A DNA stretch of 64,000 nt from Gordonia sp. PDNC005 (GCF_016919385.1 NZ_CP070351.1:186001-250000), one strand, 5' to 3'; shown: positions 21,228-30,478, counted from the stretch's first letter. Notes: generated by a model not told the origin, from the sequence alone. Made by a program: numbers and translations.

Positions 21228-22259
21228 ATGCACACCACAGTTCTCGGCGACTCCCTGCAGACGTCGGCACTCGGATTCGGCGGCATGGCGGTCACACACG
21301 TCTACGGCGGTACCGACGACGCCGCGGCACTCGGCGTTCTGCACAGTGCCGTCGACGCAGGTGTCACGTTCATCGACACCGCTGACGTGTATGGCGAACC
21401 GCAGCCGGGCGTCGACGGCCCGTCGGGGGCCAACGAACGTCTCGTCGCGCGGCTCCTCGTCGACCGACGCGACGACGTGACGCTGGCAACCAAGTTCGGG
21501 ATCACCGGCAAGGTTCCGTTGGCAGGTCAGGAGACGGTCAAGCCGACACGTGGGGACGCCGCGTACGTGCGCGAAGCGCTTGAGAAATCACTCACCCGCC
21601 TCGACACCGACGTCATCGACCTCTGGTACATGCACCGTCGTGATCCTGACGTGCCGATCGAGGAGACTGTCGCGGCGATGGCGGAGGCCGTCGCGGCGGG
21701 TAAGGTACGGCACCTCGGACTGTCGGAGGTCACCGCAGCGGAACTGCGTGCAGCACAAGCGGTCCACCCGATCGCCGCCGTGCAGAGCGAGTGGAGCCTG
21801 TGGTCGCGTGACGTCGAGGCCAACGTGATCCCGGCGTGCGTGGAACTCGGCGTCGGATTCGTTCCGTACTCGCCGCTCGGCCGCGGATTCCTCACCGGGA
21901 CACTCACCCGTGATCAGGTCGCGTCGGACATGCGTGGATCCACCGCACGTTTCGGCGACGACAACTGGGACGCGAACCAGCGCGCCCTCGACATCGTCGC
22001 CGACGTCGCACAGCGGTTCGACGCGACGAACGCGCAGGTGGCGCTGGCCTGGCTGTACGAGTCGGGACGCAGAGCCGGTCTGCCGACAGTCCCGATCCCC
22101 GGGACCCGCTCACCGTCACGGATCGCCGAGAACGCGGCCGCAGTCGATCTGCTCCTCGACGACGACGCGATGATCGCGCTCGACGACGTCTCATCGCTCG
22201 TCCACGGGACACGGAACATCGTGGCCGATCCCGCGTGGATCTCATCCGGGCGAGAGTGA
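21228..22259 (+). CDS. Aldo/keto reductase
   Basis: A 343-residue NADPH-dependent TIM-barrel oxidoreductase. The catalytic tetrad is visible as D50 and Y55 (FIDTADVYG), K89 (ATKFG) and H136 (WYMHRRDPDVP). The C-terminal NADP-binding segment includes TVPIPGTRSPSRIAENAAAVD. It should reduce aldehydes, ketones or quinones. AGGAG is well placed before the ATG. It lies directly downstream of the MerR regulator, a pairing common in actinobacteria, so it is a likely target, with the PPOX flavoprotein 5 bp further on in the same operon. Confidence 0.92.
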   Translation: MHTTVLGDSLQTSALGFGGMAVTHVYGGTDDAAALGVLHSAVDAGVTFIDTADVYGEPQPGVDGPSGANERLVARLLVDRRDDVTLATKFGITGKVPLAGQETVKPTRGDAAYVREALEKSLTRLDTDVIDLWYMHRRDPDVPIEETVAAMAEAVAAGKVRHLGLSEVTAAELRAAQAVHPIAAVQSEWSLWSRDVEANVIPACVELGVGFVPYSPLGRGFLTGTLTRDQVASDMRGSTARFGDDNWDANQRALDIVADVAQRFDATNAQVALAWLYESGRRAGLPTVPIPGTRSPSRIAENAAAVDLLLDDDAMIALDDVSSLVHGTRNIVADPAWISSGRE

Positions 22260-22264
22260 CCGAC

Positions 22265-22654
22265 ATGACCGTGATCCCCGACAGTCATCGTGACCTGCTC
22301 GAACGGCCGCTGTACGCCCATCTCGCAACAATCCGTCCCGACGGGCGTCCGCAGGTGAACCCGATGTGGTTCTCCTGGGACGGCGAGCATCTGCTCTTCA
22401 CGAACACGACGACCCGCCAGAAGTACAAGAACGTGACCGCCCACCCCGAGGTCGCGATCTCGGTGAACGATCCCGACCAGCCGTACCGCTACCTCGAAGT
22501 CCGCGGTGTCGTGGAGCGGATCGACGACGACTCCGCCGGAATCGTGTTCGCCGCTCTCGCCGAACGCTACGGCCTGCCGATGGACGGGCCGCCCGGCGAC
22601 GTCGCCGACAGAGTCGTCTATCGGGTCACGCCGGTGTCCACCAGCAGTCAATGA
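22265..22654 (+). CDS. PPOX-class F420-dependent split-barrel oxidoreductase
   Basis: A 129-residue split-beta-barrel flavin/deazaflavin protein: LYAHLATIRPDGRPQVNPMWFSWDGEHLLFT, then TTRQKYKNVTAHPEVAISVNDP and YLEVRGVVERIDDD. The family in mycobacteria (Rv1155-like) binds F420 and reduces diverse substrates; some members bind FMN instead. I chose ATG 22265, 5 bp after the reductase stop, over an ATG at 22235 inside the preceding gene. Operon placement with the aldo/keto reductase suggests a redox detoxification role, which is inference. Confidence 0.85.
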   Translation: MTVIPDSHRDLLERPLYAHLATIRPDGRPQVNPMWFSWDGEHLLFTNTTTRQKYKNVTAHPEVAISVNDPDQPYRYLEVRGVVERIDDDSAGIVFAALAERYGLPMDGPPGDVADRVVYRVTPVSTSSQ

Positions 22655-22657
22655 CTC

Positions 22658-22675
22658 CCACAGGAATCTGACAGG
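22658..22675 (+). promoter_or_regulatory. Possible second PhoP-box-like direct repeat
   Basis: CCACAGG, four bases, then TGACAGG form a 7-4-7 direct repeat matching the TCACAGC/TCACAGC consensus at 10 of 14 positions. It lies 45 bp before the GT2 gene. This is weaker than the site upstream of phoP and could be chance. Confidence 0.3.
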
Positions 22676-22719
22676 TCGATCGCAGTGGGGCGGGAGGTGG
22701 GGGAGCGAATCTTGCTCCC

Positions 22720-23982
22720 ATGACGACAACACTCGACCCCGATCCGGCGGCGCGTTCCGGCGCGGCCGCCGGGGCGCCCCCACCACCGGTCCTGGACATC
22801 GTGATCCCGGTGTTCAACGAAGAAGACGACCTGGACGCAGCCGTTCTCGCCCTTCGCGATCACCTGCACAAGGCCGTCCCGTATCCCGCCCGAATCACGA
22901 TCGCCGACAACGCGAGCACCGATACGACATTGCAGGTGGCCAAGGCGCTCGCCGCGCAGTTCGACGACGTTCGGGTTGTGCATCTGTCGAGGAAGGGACG
23001 CGGCGGAGCACTCAATCGAGTGTGGCGGGACAGTGACGCGGAGATCGTCGCCTACTGCGACGTCGACCTGTCGACCGACCTGAACGCGTTGATGCCGCTG
23101 ATCGCGCCGCTGATCTCCGGTCATTCCGACATCGCGATCGGGACGCGTCTGTCGCGGTCGTCGCGTGTGGTCCGCGGGCCGAAACGCGAAATGATCTCCC
23201 GTTCGTACAACCTGCTGCTGCGCACCACGATGCACGCGCGCTTCTCGGATGCGCAATGCGGATTCAAAGCGATGCGCACCGATGTCGCACGACGTCTGCT
23301 GCCATATGTCGAGGACACCGGATGGTTCTTCGACACCGAACTGCTCGTGCTCGCCGAACGGGTCGGACTTCGGATCGCCGAGGTCCCCGTGGACTGGACC
23401 GACGACCCGGACAGCTCGGTCGACATCGTCGCCACCGCCGTCGCCGACCTGCGCGGATGCGTCCGGGTGGGCTGGGCGCTCACCCGGGGTCGCCTTCCGA
23501 TCGCGGAACTGCGGGCGACGCTCGGACGGGACCGCAGGCCGGGCCCCGCCGTCGACGGTGTGCCGGTCGGCATGGTCGGACAGCTCGTCCGGTTCTGCGC
23601 GGTCGGCGTCACGTCGACCGTCGCGTACGCACTCCTGTACGTGATGCTGCACTCGGTCGCTGGAGCGCAGGCGGCGAACTTCCTCGCCCTCGGCATCACC
23701 GCGATCGCCAACACCGCGGCCAACCGGCGGTTCACCTTCGGTGTCCGCGGCGCCGAACGCGCGATGCGAGATCACCTGATGGGCCTCGCAGTGTTCACGT
23801 TCGGCTGGCTCGTCACCGCCGGATCGCTCGCTACCCTGCACAGCTTCGCCCCCGACGTGGGACGAGCCGCAGAGCTCGCCGTCCTCGTGACGGCCAACCT
23901 GGTGGCGACCGCCACCCGGTTCGTCGGACTGCGCCGACTCTTCTCCTCACGCAGCACCCGCTCGGAAGGAGCAACCGCATGA
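22720..23982 (+). CDS. Bifunctional GT2 glycosyltransferase / GtrA-like membrane protein
   Basis: A 420-residue fusion. The first 270 residues are a dolichyl-phosphate-mannose-synthase-like GT2 domain: DIVIPVFNEEDDL, ITIADNASTDTT, the metal-binding YCDVDLSTDL and GFKAMRTDVARRLLP. The C-terminal 140 residues are a four-helix GtrA domain beginning MVGQLVRFCAVGVTSTVAYALL. Such proteins make a polyprenyl-phosphate-linked sugar and may flip it across the membrane. The next gene, a PMT-type glycosyltransferase overlapping by 4 bp, would use that donor; the pair resembles B. subtilis YkcC/YkcB. A GGGAGC...GCTCCC inverted repeat directly abuts the ATG. Confidence 0.88.
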   Translation: MTTTLDPDPAARSGAAAGAPPPPVLDIVIPVFNEEDDLDAAVLALRDHLHKAVPYPARITIADNASTDTTLQVAKALAAQFDDVRVVHLSRKGRGGALNRVWRDSDAEIVAYCDVDLSTDLNALMPLIAPLISGHSDIAIGTRLSRSSRVVRGPKREMISRSYNLLLRTTMHARFSDAQCGFKAMRTDVARRLLPYVEDTGWFFDTELLVLAERVGLRIAEVPVDWTDDPDSSVDIVATAVADLRGCVRVGWALTRGRLPIAELRATLGRDRRPGPAVDGVPVGMVGQLVRFCAVGVTSTVAYALLYVMLHSVAGAQAANFLALGITAIANTAANRRFTFGVRGAERAMRDHLMGLAVFTFGWLVTAGSLATLHSFAPDVGRAAELAVLVTANLVATATRFVGLRRLFSSRSTRSEGATA

Positions 23983-26081
23983 CCGCCATCGACATCTTGG
24001 ACAGTGCGGACCGAAGCGGGGTGGACGGCAACGGGGAACCGCCCGCGCCTGTCGACCGTTCGGCCCATCAGGCGGACGACGGTCTGCAGCCGTCCCGGCG
24101 CACGACGATCTGGTCGCTGGGGGCGTTGCTCATCTCGACCACCGTCCTCTACCTCTGGAATCTGTCCGCCAACGGGTGGGGCAACTCGTTCTACACCGCG
24201 GCGATCCAGGCGGGTTCACAATCGTGGAAGGCATGGTTCTTCGGGTCGTCCGACATGGCGAACTCCATCACCGTCGACAAACCGCCCGCCTCCCTGTGGA
24301 TCCCCGCGTTGTTCGTGCGGGTGTTCGGCCTCAACTCGTGGTCGGTGCTGGTCCCCGAGGTGCTGATGGGGGTCGCGTCTGTCGCACTCTTGTATCTCAT
24401 CACGCGCAATCGATTCGGCCACTGGGCGGGCATCGGGGCCGGAACTGCCCTCGCACTGACGCCGGTCGCCGCCCTGATGTTCCGATTCGACAACCCCGAA
24501 GCGCTCCTCATCCTGCTGATGATCGCCGCGATGGGCGCACTGCTCAAGGCCGTCGACACGGGCAGGCTGCGATGGATGATCGCAGCGGGAGCGGCGGTAG
24601 GCTTCGGCTTCCTCACGAAGCAACTCGAAGTGATGCTGATCGTTCCCCCGATGGTGGTCGTGTACTTCCTCGCCGCTCCCGGCGGATGGGCGCGGCGTGT
24701 CGGGCACCTGTTCGCCTCGTTGGGCGCATTGATCGCCAGCGCGGGCTGGTGGATCCTCACCGTCGAATTGTGGCCTTCGTCCAGCCGCCCGTACATCGGC
24801 GGTTCTCAGAACAATTCGATCCTCGAACTGACCTTGGGCTACAACGGATTCGGCAGGCTCAACGGCAATGAGGAGGGCAGCGTCGGCGGGGGAGGTCGGC
24901 GCAGCCAGGTCGCGGAGATGGCCGGCCAGCAGGGACCCGGCGGAGGTCCGGGTGCAGGTGGCGGCATGTGGGGTCAGACAGGCATCACGAGGATGTTCGA
25001 CGCCGAGCAGGGCGGCCAGATCGCCTGGCTCATTCCGGCGGCGATCGTTCTCGGGGCAGCGGCGATCGTCCTCATCGGGCGTGCGCCCCGCACGGATCGT
25101 CGGCGCGCCTACCTGCTGCTGTTCGGCGGCTGGCTCGCCGTCATGACATTGACGTTCAGTTTCATGGCGGGCATCTTCCACAGTTACTACACGGCCGCGA
25201 TGGCGCCTGCGATCGCCGCGGTGATCGCAGCCTCGGCGGCGGTCGTCTGGCCTGCGCGTGACCGACTGTGGGTCCGGCTGGTCCTCGCCGTCGCGGTATG
25301 GGCGACGGCGGGCTGGGGTTTTGCGTTGCTGGCTCGCACCCCCGACTTCGTGCCGTGGCTGCGTTGGCCCGTCCTGATCGTCGGAGTCGTTTCGGGTCTC
25401 GCGCTGCTCGTGGCGCCGTCCTCGGGCTGGAAGAAGCGCACGGCGGCCGTCGCCGCGGCGGGGGCGATCATCGCTGCGCTCGCCGGGCCGACCGCTTACA
25501 CGATCGACACCGTCAACACAGGCAAGCAGGGATCGATCATCACGGCGGGTCCGCGCACTGAGGGCGGAATGTTCGGGCCCGGTGGTCGGCACCGCGGTGG
25601 CCCGGGTGGGATGATGCCGCCGGGAATGAGCAACAGCAGCCAGCGAGGTGGATTCCCCGGCATGAACGGAGGATTCCCCGGAATGACCGGCACCGAAGGC
25701 ATAACCGGTGGACCCGGAGGGCTGCTGAGCGGTTCCACCCCGAGCGACGAGATGGTCGCGCTGCTTCGAGACAACGCGTCCGAGTACACCTGGGTCGCCG
25801 CGGCAGTCGGCTCCAATGAGGCGTCCGGTTACCAGATCGCGTCCGGGTACTCGGTGATGCCGATCGGCGGATTCAACGGAACCGACCCGTCGCCCACCCT
25901 GGAGCAGTTCAAGCAGTACGTCGCCGACGGTCGCATCCATTACTTCGTCAACGGCGAACGGGGAATGATGGGCGGCGATTCGGAAGGCGCTTCCGCGCAG
26001 ATCAAGGAATGGGTCACCTCCACCTTCACGTCGACCACTGTCGATGGAGTGACCCTGTACGACCTGACCTCGCCGCGCTGA
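23979..26081 (+). CDS. ArnT/PMT-family membrane glycosyltransferase (YkcB-like)
   Basis: A 700-residue polytopic enzyme. The first outer loop carries FYTAAIQAGSQSWKAWFFGSSD and ITVDKPPASLW, the acidic/DKPP region typical of GT39/ArnT-type transferases that use lipid-linked sugars outside the membrane. About a dozen helices follow. Two low-complexity extracytoplasmic segments stand out: Gly-rich near residues 300-330 and Gly/Met/Pro-rich near 530-590 (GGPGGMMPPGMSNSS, GGFPGMNGGFPGMTG). The C-terminal globular part contains WVAAAVGSNEASGYQ. It should transfer a sugar to an unknown envelope acceptor, fed by the preceding GT2-GtrA protein. The long open frame upstream of 23979 is antisense-like extension and not used. 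Confidence 0.88.
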   Translation: MTAIDILDSADRSGVDGNGEPPAPVDRSAHQADDGLQPSRRTTIWSLGALLISTTVLYLWNLSANGWGNSFYTAAIQAGSQSWKAWFFGSSDMANSITVDKPPASLWIPALFVRVFGLNSWSVLVPEVLMGVASVALLYLITRNRFGHWAGIGAGTALALTPVAALMFRFDNPEALLILLMIAAMGALLKAVDTGRLRWMIAAGAAVGFGFLTKQLEVMLIVPPMVVVYFLAAPGGWARRVGHLFASLGALIASAGWWILTVELWPSSSRPYIGGSQNNSILELTLGYNGFGRLNGNEEGSVGGGGRRSQVAEMAGQQGPGGGPGAGGGMWGQTGITRMFDAEQGGQIAWLIPAAIVLGAAAIVLIGRAPRTDRRRAYLLLFGGWLAVMTLTFSFMAGIFHSYYTAAMAPAIAAVIAASAAVVWPARDRLWVRLVLAVAVWATAGWGFALLARTPDFVPWLRWPVLIVGVVSGLALLVAPSSGWKKRTAAVAAAGAIIAALAGPTAYTIDTVNTGKQGSIITAGPRTEGGMFGPGGRHRGGPGGMMPPGMSNSSQRGGFPGMNGGFPGMTGTEGITGGPGGLLSGSTPSDEMVALLRDNASEYTWVAAAVGSNEASGYQIASGYSVMPIGGFNGTDPSPTLEQFKQYVADGRIHYFVNGERGMMGGDSEGASAQIKEWVTSTFTSTTVDGVTLYDLTSPR

Positions 26082-26096
26082 TCGCCTTCGCGGACA

Positions 26097-26123
26097 CGCC
26101 CGCCGTCGTGGAGACGGCGGGCG
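26097..26123 (+). terminator. Terminator after the glycosyltransferase operon
   Basis: A perfect 11-bp stem, CGCCCGCCGTC at 26097-26107, with a 5-nt loop and its complement at 26113-26123. No T-run follows, as is usual in GC-rich actinobacteria. Confidence 0.7.
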
Positions 26124-26145
26124 CGTTCGTGTCTAGGCTTGGCCC

Positions 26146-27357
26146 GTGCCAGTGAGAACCGAGTTGCAGTGGATGACCGGCCGTGACGCCGACGAAGGAG
26201 AAAGAGCAGGCAGCGGCCTCGAAGTCTTCTACGACCTGATCTTCGTCGTCCTGTTCGCGGTCGCAGGTGTGCAGTTGGCGGAGTACCTCGCCGAGGGCCA
26301 CGTGTTCACCGCGATCGTCGGGTACGCACTCGTCACCTTCGCCGCCATCTGGGCGTGGATCAACTTCGCGTGGTTCGCTTCGGCCTTCGACACCGACGAT
26401 CCGTGGTTCAGACTGTCGGTGTTCGTTCAGATGATCGGAGTCTCGATCATGGCGACCGGCGTCCCGGCCGTGTTCTCGTCGATCGACGCCGACGAACACA
26501 TCGACATGAAAGTCATCGTCTTCGGCTACATGGTGATGCGGATCGGACTGGTGCCGCAGTGGATTCGTGCCGCACTTCAGGCCCGGGACTACCGACGCAC
26601 CTGCCTCACCTATGCGGTCGCATGCGTCGTCGCACAGATCGGGTGGACGTTCGTCGCCCTCGCGCCGATGAACCTCACGGTGACGCTCATCGCGATCGCC
26701 GTCTGCGCCTTCATCGAGTTCCTCGGCCCGTTCGTGGCGGAGGTGCTCGTCAAGCGGACACCGTGGAACCCGTTCCACATCACCGAGCGCTACGCGACGC
26801 TCGTCGTCATCACACTCGGCGAAGGGGTCGTGGGCACCGTCGCCGTCCTACAGGCGCAGATCTCGCGGACCGGCTGGAGCACGCAGACCGCGGTGCTGGG
26901 CGTAACCGCGCTCAGCGTCACTTTCGCGATGTGGTGGCTCTACACGATCATGCCCAACGGGGAGGCACTCGCTGAGCATCGTGAACGCTGCTTCCTGTGG
27001 GGATACGGCAGCATCCCGATGTTCATGGGATGCGCCGCCGTCGGCTCGGGCATGCACGTGATCGCACTGTGGATCGAAGGCGAGGCCCACATCTCCGAGC
27101 TGGCGGTCCTCCTCACGTCGGCGATCCCGATGCTCATCTTCGCGGTCGTCGCCATCGGCCTGCATTTCTACCTGACCGGCCCGTCGCAGCTGGCCTTGTG
27201 GATGTTCATCGCTGCGGTGCTGCCCATCGTGGCCGCCGTGCTCCTCCTCGCCGCGGGCGGCCCACTGCTCGCCGGTGTGGTTGTCGGAGCCCTCGCCCCT
27301 GTGCTCCCGGTACTCGTGATCGAGTTCAACGGCAAGGTCGCCCCGGCGGGCGGCTGA
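26146..27357 (+). CDS. Low-temperature-requirement protein A (LtrA) family membrane protein
   Basis: A 403-residue integral membrane protein with about ten to twelve helices. It carries the LtrA-family start [25 protein letters not shown] and the conserved [20 protein letters not shown] in the middle. LtrA was named for a Listeria mutant unable to grow at low temperature; its biochemical activity is unknown. The GTG at 26146 is supported by TAGGCT at 26134-26139, placed 6 nt before it for a leaderless start. Confidence 0.88.
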   Translation: MPVRTELQWMTGRDADEGERAGSGLEVFYDLIFVVLFAVAGVQLAEYLAEGHVFTAIVGYALVTFAAIWAWINFAWFASAFDTDDPWFRLSVFVQMIGVSIMATGVPAVFSSIDADEHIDMKVIVFGYMVMRIGLVPQWIRAALQARDYRRTCLTYAVACVVAQIGWTFVALAPMNLTVTLIAIAVCAFIEFLGPFVAEVLVKRTPWNPFHITERYATLVVITLGEGVVGTVAVLQAQISRTGWSTQTAVLGVTALSVTFAMWWLYTIMPNGEALAEHRERCFLWGYGSIPMFMGCAAVGSGMHVIALWIEGEAHISELAVLLTSAIPMLIFAVVAIGLHFYLTGPSQLALWMFIAAVLPIVAAVLLLAAGGPLLAGVVVGALAPVLPVLVIEFNGKVAPAGG

Positions 27358-27379
27358 CGTCCTCGCTACGCTGATACGC

Positions 27380-28630
27380 GTGCGCGCACTGGTGATCGGC
27401 TCGGGCGGCCGCGAACACGCCCTCCTCCTCGGACTCGACCGCGACCCGTCGGTGACGGAACTTCACGCTGCTCCCGGCAACGCCGGAACCGCGGCCGTCG
27501 CGACCAACCACGCGGTCGACGCCAACTCCGGCGATGCCGTCGTCGCCCTGGCGCGCGAGATAGGCGCCGACCTCGTGGTGATCGGCCCCGAGGTGCCGCT
27601 GGTGCACGGTGTCGCCGACGCGCTGCGCGCTGCGGGATTCCCGACGTTCGGACCCAGTGCCGAGGCCGCTCAGATCGAAGGATCGAAGGCATACGCCAAG
27701 GACGTCATGGCCGCTGCCGGCGTCGCGACCGCGCGCGCCGAGAGCGTCACCGCGATCGACGACGTCGACGCCGCCCTCGATCGCTTCGGCCCCACCTGGG
27801 TGGTCAAGGACGACGGGCTCGCCGCAGGCAAGGGCGTGGTCGTGACGGCCGATCGTGCCGCCGCACGGTCGCACGCCGTCGACGTGATCGAGAACGGTCA
27901 TCCCGTGCTGCTCGAGAGCTTCCTCGACGGTCCCGAGGTGTCGTTGTTCTGCCTGGTCGACGGAGACACAGTGGTCCCGCTGCTGCCCGCGCAGGACCAC
28001 AAGCGGGTCGGCGACAACGACGAGGGGCCCAACACCGGTGGCATGGGTGCGTACACCCCGCTCCCGTGGCTGCCCGACGGCATGGTCGACACCATCGTCG
28101 ACGACGTGGTACGCCCTGTCGCCGCAGAGATGGCCAAGCGCGGCAATCCCTTCTCCGGACTCCTGTACGCCGGCCTGGCCATCGGCGCGCAGGGGCCGTC
28201 GGTCGTGGAGTTCAACTGCCGGTTCGGCGACCCCGAGACCCAAGCCGTCCTCGATCTCCTCGAGACCCCGCTCGGCGATGTGCTCGGCGCCGTAGCGAAC
28301 GGTACACTCGCCGACCTTCCTCCGCTGAGGTGGTTCGACGGCAGCGCCGTTGTCGTTGTGCTCGCCGCCGACAACTACCCAGGCAGTCCGCGCACCGGAG
28401 ACCCGATCTCCGGCTCCGACACCGAGGGCGTCCTGCACGCGGGAACCAAGCTCGTCGACGGTGCGATCGTCTCGTCGGGCGGCCGTGTGCTCTCCGTCGT
28501 CGGTCGGGGTGCGGATCTCGCGGAGGCTCGCGCGCAGGCATACGACCGCCTCGCTCGCGTCGGGCTGGAGGGCGCACATTTCCGCACGGACATCGGCAAG
28601 GCCGCCGAAGAAGGCCGCATCACGCTGTAG
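27380..28630 (+). CDS. purD: Phosphoribosylamine-glycine ligase (GAR synthetase)
   Basis: A 416-residue ATP-grasp enzyme catalysing the second step of purine synthesis: phosphoribosylamine plus glycine plus ATP to GAR. Landmarks are [15 protein letters not shown] at the N-terminus, [19 protein letters not shown], the ATP-grasp [40 protein letters not shown] and [11 protein letters not shown]. The start is GTG at 27380, preceded by TACGCT 8 nt upstream, consistent with leaderless initiation. Other purine genes (purB, purC, purS, purQ) are scattered in the next 15 kb. Confidence 0.96.
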   Translation: MRALVIGSGGREHALLLGLDRDPSVTELHAAPGNAGTAAVATNHAVDANSGDAVVALAREIGADLVVIGPEVPLVHGVADALRAAGFPTFGPSAEAAQIEGSKAYAKDVMAAAGVATARAESVTAIDDVDAALDRFGPTWVVKDDGLAAGKGVVVTADRAAARSHAVDVIENGHPVLLESFLDGPEVSLFCLVDGDTVVPLLPAQDHKRVGDNDEGPNTGGMGAYTPLPWLPDGMVDTIVDDVVRPVAAEMAKRGNPFSGLLYAGLAIGAQGPSVVEFNCRFGDPETQAVLDLLETPLGDVLGAVANGTLADLPPLRWFDGSAVVVVLAADNYPGSPRTGDPISGSDTEGVLHAGTKLVDGAIVSSGGRVLSVVGRGADLAEARAQAYDRLARVGLEGAHFRTDIGKAAEEGRITL

Positions 28631-28738
28631 GGCTGCCGCACCCGTGCGGGTGTCCTCTGTTTGAACGACGCCGGTGATACGGCTGCGCGGCGTCGCCCGA
28701 TGATCGAGACAAGACCGTTCGATCACCAGGGAGGCGTC

Positions 28739-29386
28739 ATGAACCGTCGAACACTGTACGTATCGATCACTGCCGCGGCGGTGGCATGCAGTCTGGCCGC
28801 CTGCAGCAGTGCACAGCCGGACGCGGCTGGGGCGTCTGAGGCGGACAGGCCGACAACCGCCGCGTCGACGACGGCGATCGTCGAAACGGCACCGCGGATC
28901 GTCTCCGGCGAACCGACGCCGATCCCGACCGCGGTCACCACGACGACAACACCAGCCGCACCGTACGGCAGTGGTCACGGACTCTGCTTCGACCTCAACT
29001 CACGCCTGGCCAAAGACTCGATGGAATCGCTCGGAGTCGACTCGAACGGTGGGCAGTGGCGTATCGCGGGCGCCAGCAACCATCCCCTCGCGGGCGGATG
29101 CGGGCTCGACTGGCTGAAGGTCGACGGTTCAGGATTCGGCGACGCGACCTACACCTCGCGCGTCCTGCTGTTTCAGGGCGGAGCGTTCGTCGGCACCGTG
29201 GAACCCCACGAATACTCGTACACGTCGATCGCAGGTGACACGCTCGATTCGGTGACGGTGAAGTACAGCTGGCTGCGGTCGGACGATCCGTTCTGTTGCC
29301 CGCAGGGCGGGCCGACAACGGTCACCGCATCGGTGTCGAACGGCTCCATCGTGCGTGACGGCCAGTTCCCGCCACAGGTGAAGTAG
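28739..29386 (+). CDS. LppP/LprE-family lipoprotein
   Basis: A 215-residue lipoprotein. The signal peptide ends in the lipobox LAAC, so the mature protein should be anchored at the outer face of the membrane. A Thr/Pro-rich linker (about residues 35-80) precedes a C-terminal domain with GLCFDLNSRLAKDSMESLG, CGLDWLKV and VLLFQGGAFVGTVEPHEYSY, which match the mycobacterial LppP/LprE family as I recall it. The domain has four further cysteines, two adjacent (FCCPQGG). Function is unknown. AGGGAGG precedes the ATG at 28739; the open frame upstream is not needed. Confidence 0.8.
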   Translation: MNRRTLYVSITAAAVACSLAACSSAQPDAAGASEADRPTTAASTTAIVETAPRIVSGEPTPIPTAVTTTTTPAAPYGSGHGLCFDLNSRLAKDSMESLGVDSNGGQWRIAGASNHPLAGGCGLDWLKVDGSGFGDATYTSRVLLFQGGAFVGTVEPHEYSYTSIAGDTLDSVTVKYSWLRSDDPFCCPQGGPTTVTASVSNGSIVRDGQFPPQVK

Positions 29387-29392
29387 CGCCGA

Positions 29393-30292
29393 TCAGCGGG
29401 CGAGTTCGCGACCGAGGAACTCGAGCTGGTCGTCCATCACCGACCGCCAGAAGCGATTGGTGTGGCCGCCGGGTGTGGTCGCGAACGCCGCGGGCGGATG
29501 CAGATCGGCCGCCCACTGTCGCGTGTAGGTGTAGAACTGGTCGGACGATCCGATGCTGATCATCAGCGGAATCTTTGCGAAAACGTGCTGCTGACCGAAC
29601 AATGAGTTCGCCTGGTAGTCGGCGAAAGAGTCGAAAGCCCGAGGCGGGAACATCAGCGGGTCGGCCCACATGGCTGGCGAGCTGACCGCGATCGACGCGA
29701 CCCGCTGCGGACCGAGGATCGATGCGATGCGCAGCGCACCGTAGCCGCCCATCGACCATCCGTAGAGTCCGATGCGATCGATGCGAAGGTTGAGCTCAGG
29801 GTTCTCGGCGAGCACCGGCATGAACTCGTCGATGATCATCGCGGCGCCGTCCGACCCGTCGGTGCGCAGGTGGAAGTAGTTGCGGCCGACGTCGGCCGCT
29901 GCGAGCGCGAAAGGCGGATTCCCCGCGTCGACGTACTTCTGGAGTGCGCCCTGCATGTTCATCGACGGACGGAACAGCGACTTCTCATTGGTGTTGAGCG
30001 CGTGCGCGACGATCACCACGGGGAGCTCCCCGGTGACGCCGCGGGGACGCGCAACCGCCCAGCGGGTGGTTCGACCGGCCATCTTCGCTGACACGAACTC
30101 GCCGGTCACCACGGGCGGGTCGGCCGGAATGTCGGCGGGAGACGTCTCGACCGGCAGTTCGTCGTCGGGCCCGAGGTGGACGGCTTCGTCGGCTTCGATC
30201 GGGTCGTGTGACGTGCATGCGGCCACACCGAGAGCGGCCGCGCCGACGGCCGCGGTCAGCAGGCCGCGTCGTGTCAGTTCAGTGGAGTGCAC
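29393..30292 (-). CDS. Tat-exported lipoprotein alpha/beta-hydrolase (putative esterase)
   Basis: A 299-residue alpha/beta hydrolase with a Tat motif TRRGLLT and lipobox GVAAC, so an exported lipoprotein. After an acidic linker the hydrolase core shows LPVVIVAHALN, the nucleophile elbow GLYGWSMGGYGALRIAS and the probable catalytic His in TPGGHTNRFW; the family resembles esterase D / mycolyltransferase-like folds. Substrate is unknown. The start is GTG at 30292. It lies 1 bp downstream of the cysteine-rich microprotein, probably in one transcript, and is convergent with the LppP-like gene. Confidence 0.85.
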   Translation of the reverse strand: MHSTELTRRGLLTAAVGAAALGVAACTSHDPIEADEAVHLGPDDELPVETSPADIPADPPVVTGEFVSAKMAGRTTRWAVARPRGVTGELPVVIVAHALNTNEKSLFRPSMNMQGALQKYVDAGNPPFALAAADVGRNYFHLRTDGSDGAAMIIDEFMPVLAENPELNLRIDRIGLYGWSMGGYGALRIASILGPQRVASIAVSSPAMWADPLMFPPRAFDSFADYQANSLFGQQHVFAKIPLMISIGSSDQFYTYTRQWAADLHPPAAFATTPGGHTNRFWRSVMDDQLEFLGRELAR

Positions 30293-30293
30293 T

Positions 30294-30413
30294 TCAGCGT
30301 GGGCACGTGCAGCGCTGCTCGGGCGCGACCTGACTCATGACCTCGTCGACGTGCGAACCGCATCCGTCCCAGGTGATCTTGCCGCAACGGTTACAGGTGA
30401 CCGGAAAACACAT
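30294..30413 (-). CDS. 39-residue cysteine-rich conserved microprotein
   Basis: The minus strand holds an ATG at 30413 and a TGA at 30294-30296, giving 39 residues. It begins MCFPVTCNRCGKITWDGCG and ends QRCTCPR. Six cysteines (positions 2, 7, 10, 18, 35, 37) and His21 suggest a zinc-ribbon-like or other metal-binding fold; C7-x2-C10 and C35-x-C37 are the likely ligands. I recall nearly identical tiny proteins in many actinobacteria, which supports it as a real gene, but function is unknown. The hydrolase start follows after 1 bp, implying an operon. Confidence 0.75.
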   Translation of the reverse strand: MCFPVTCNRCGKITWDGCGSHVDEVMSQVAPEQRCTCPR

Positions 30414-30472
30414 GTGGCCAGTCTACTTCCCTCCCCGCCGTCGTTGTTTTCGCTGCTGCGCACGGTCGGAAG

Positions 30473-30478
30473 TAGACT
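30473..30478 (+). promoter_or_regulatory. -10 element for purB
   Basis: TAGACT lies 7 nt upstream of the GTG at 30486, consistent with a leaderless purB mRNA. A -35 hexamer is not clear. Confidence 0.5.

Noticed and set aside
28639-28652. CACCCG-TG-CGGGTG hairpin after purD as a terminator
   Set aside because: The stem is only 6 bp with almost no loop and no T-run, so support is too weak to list.
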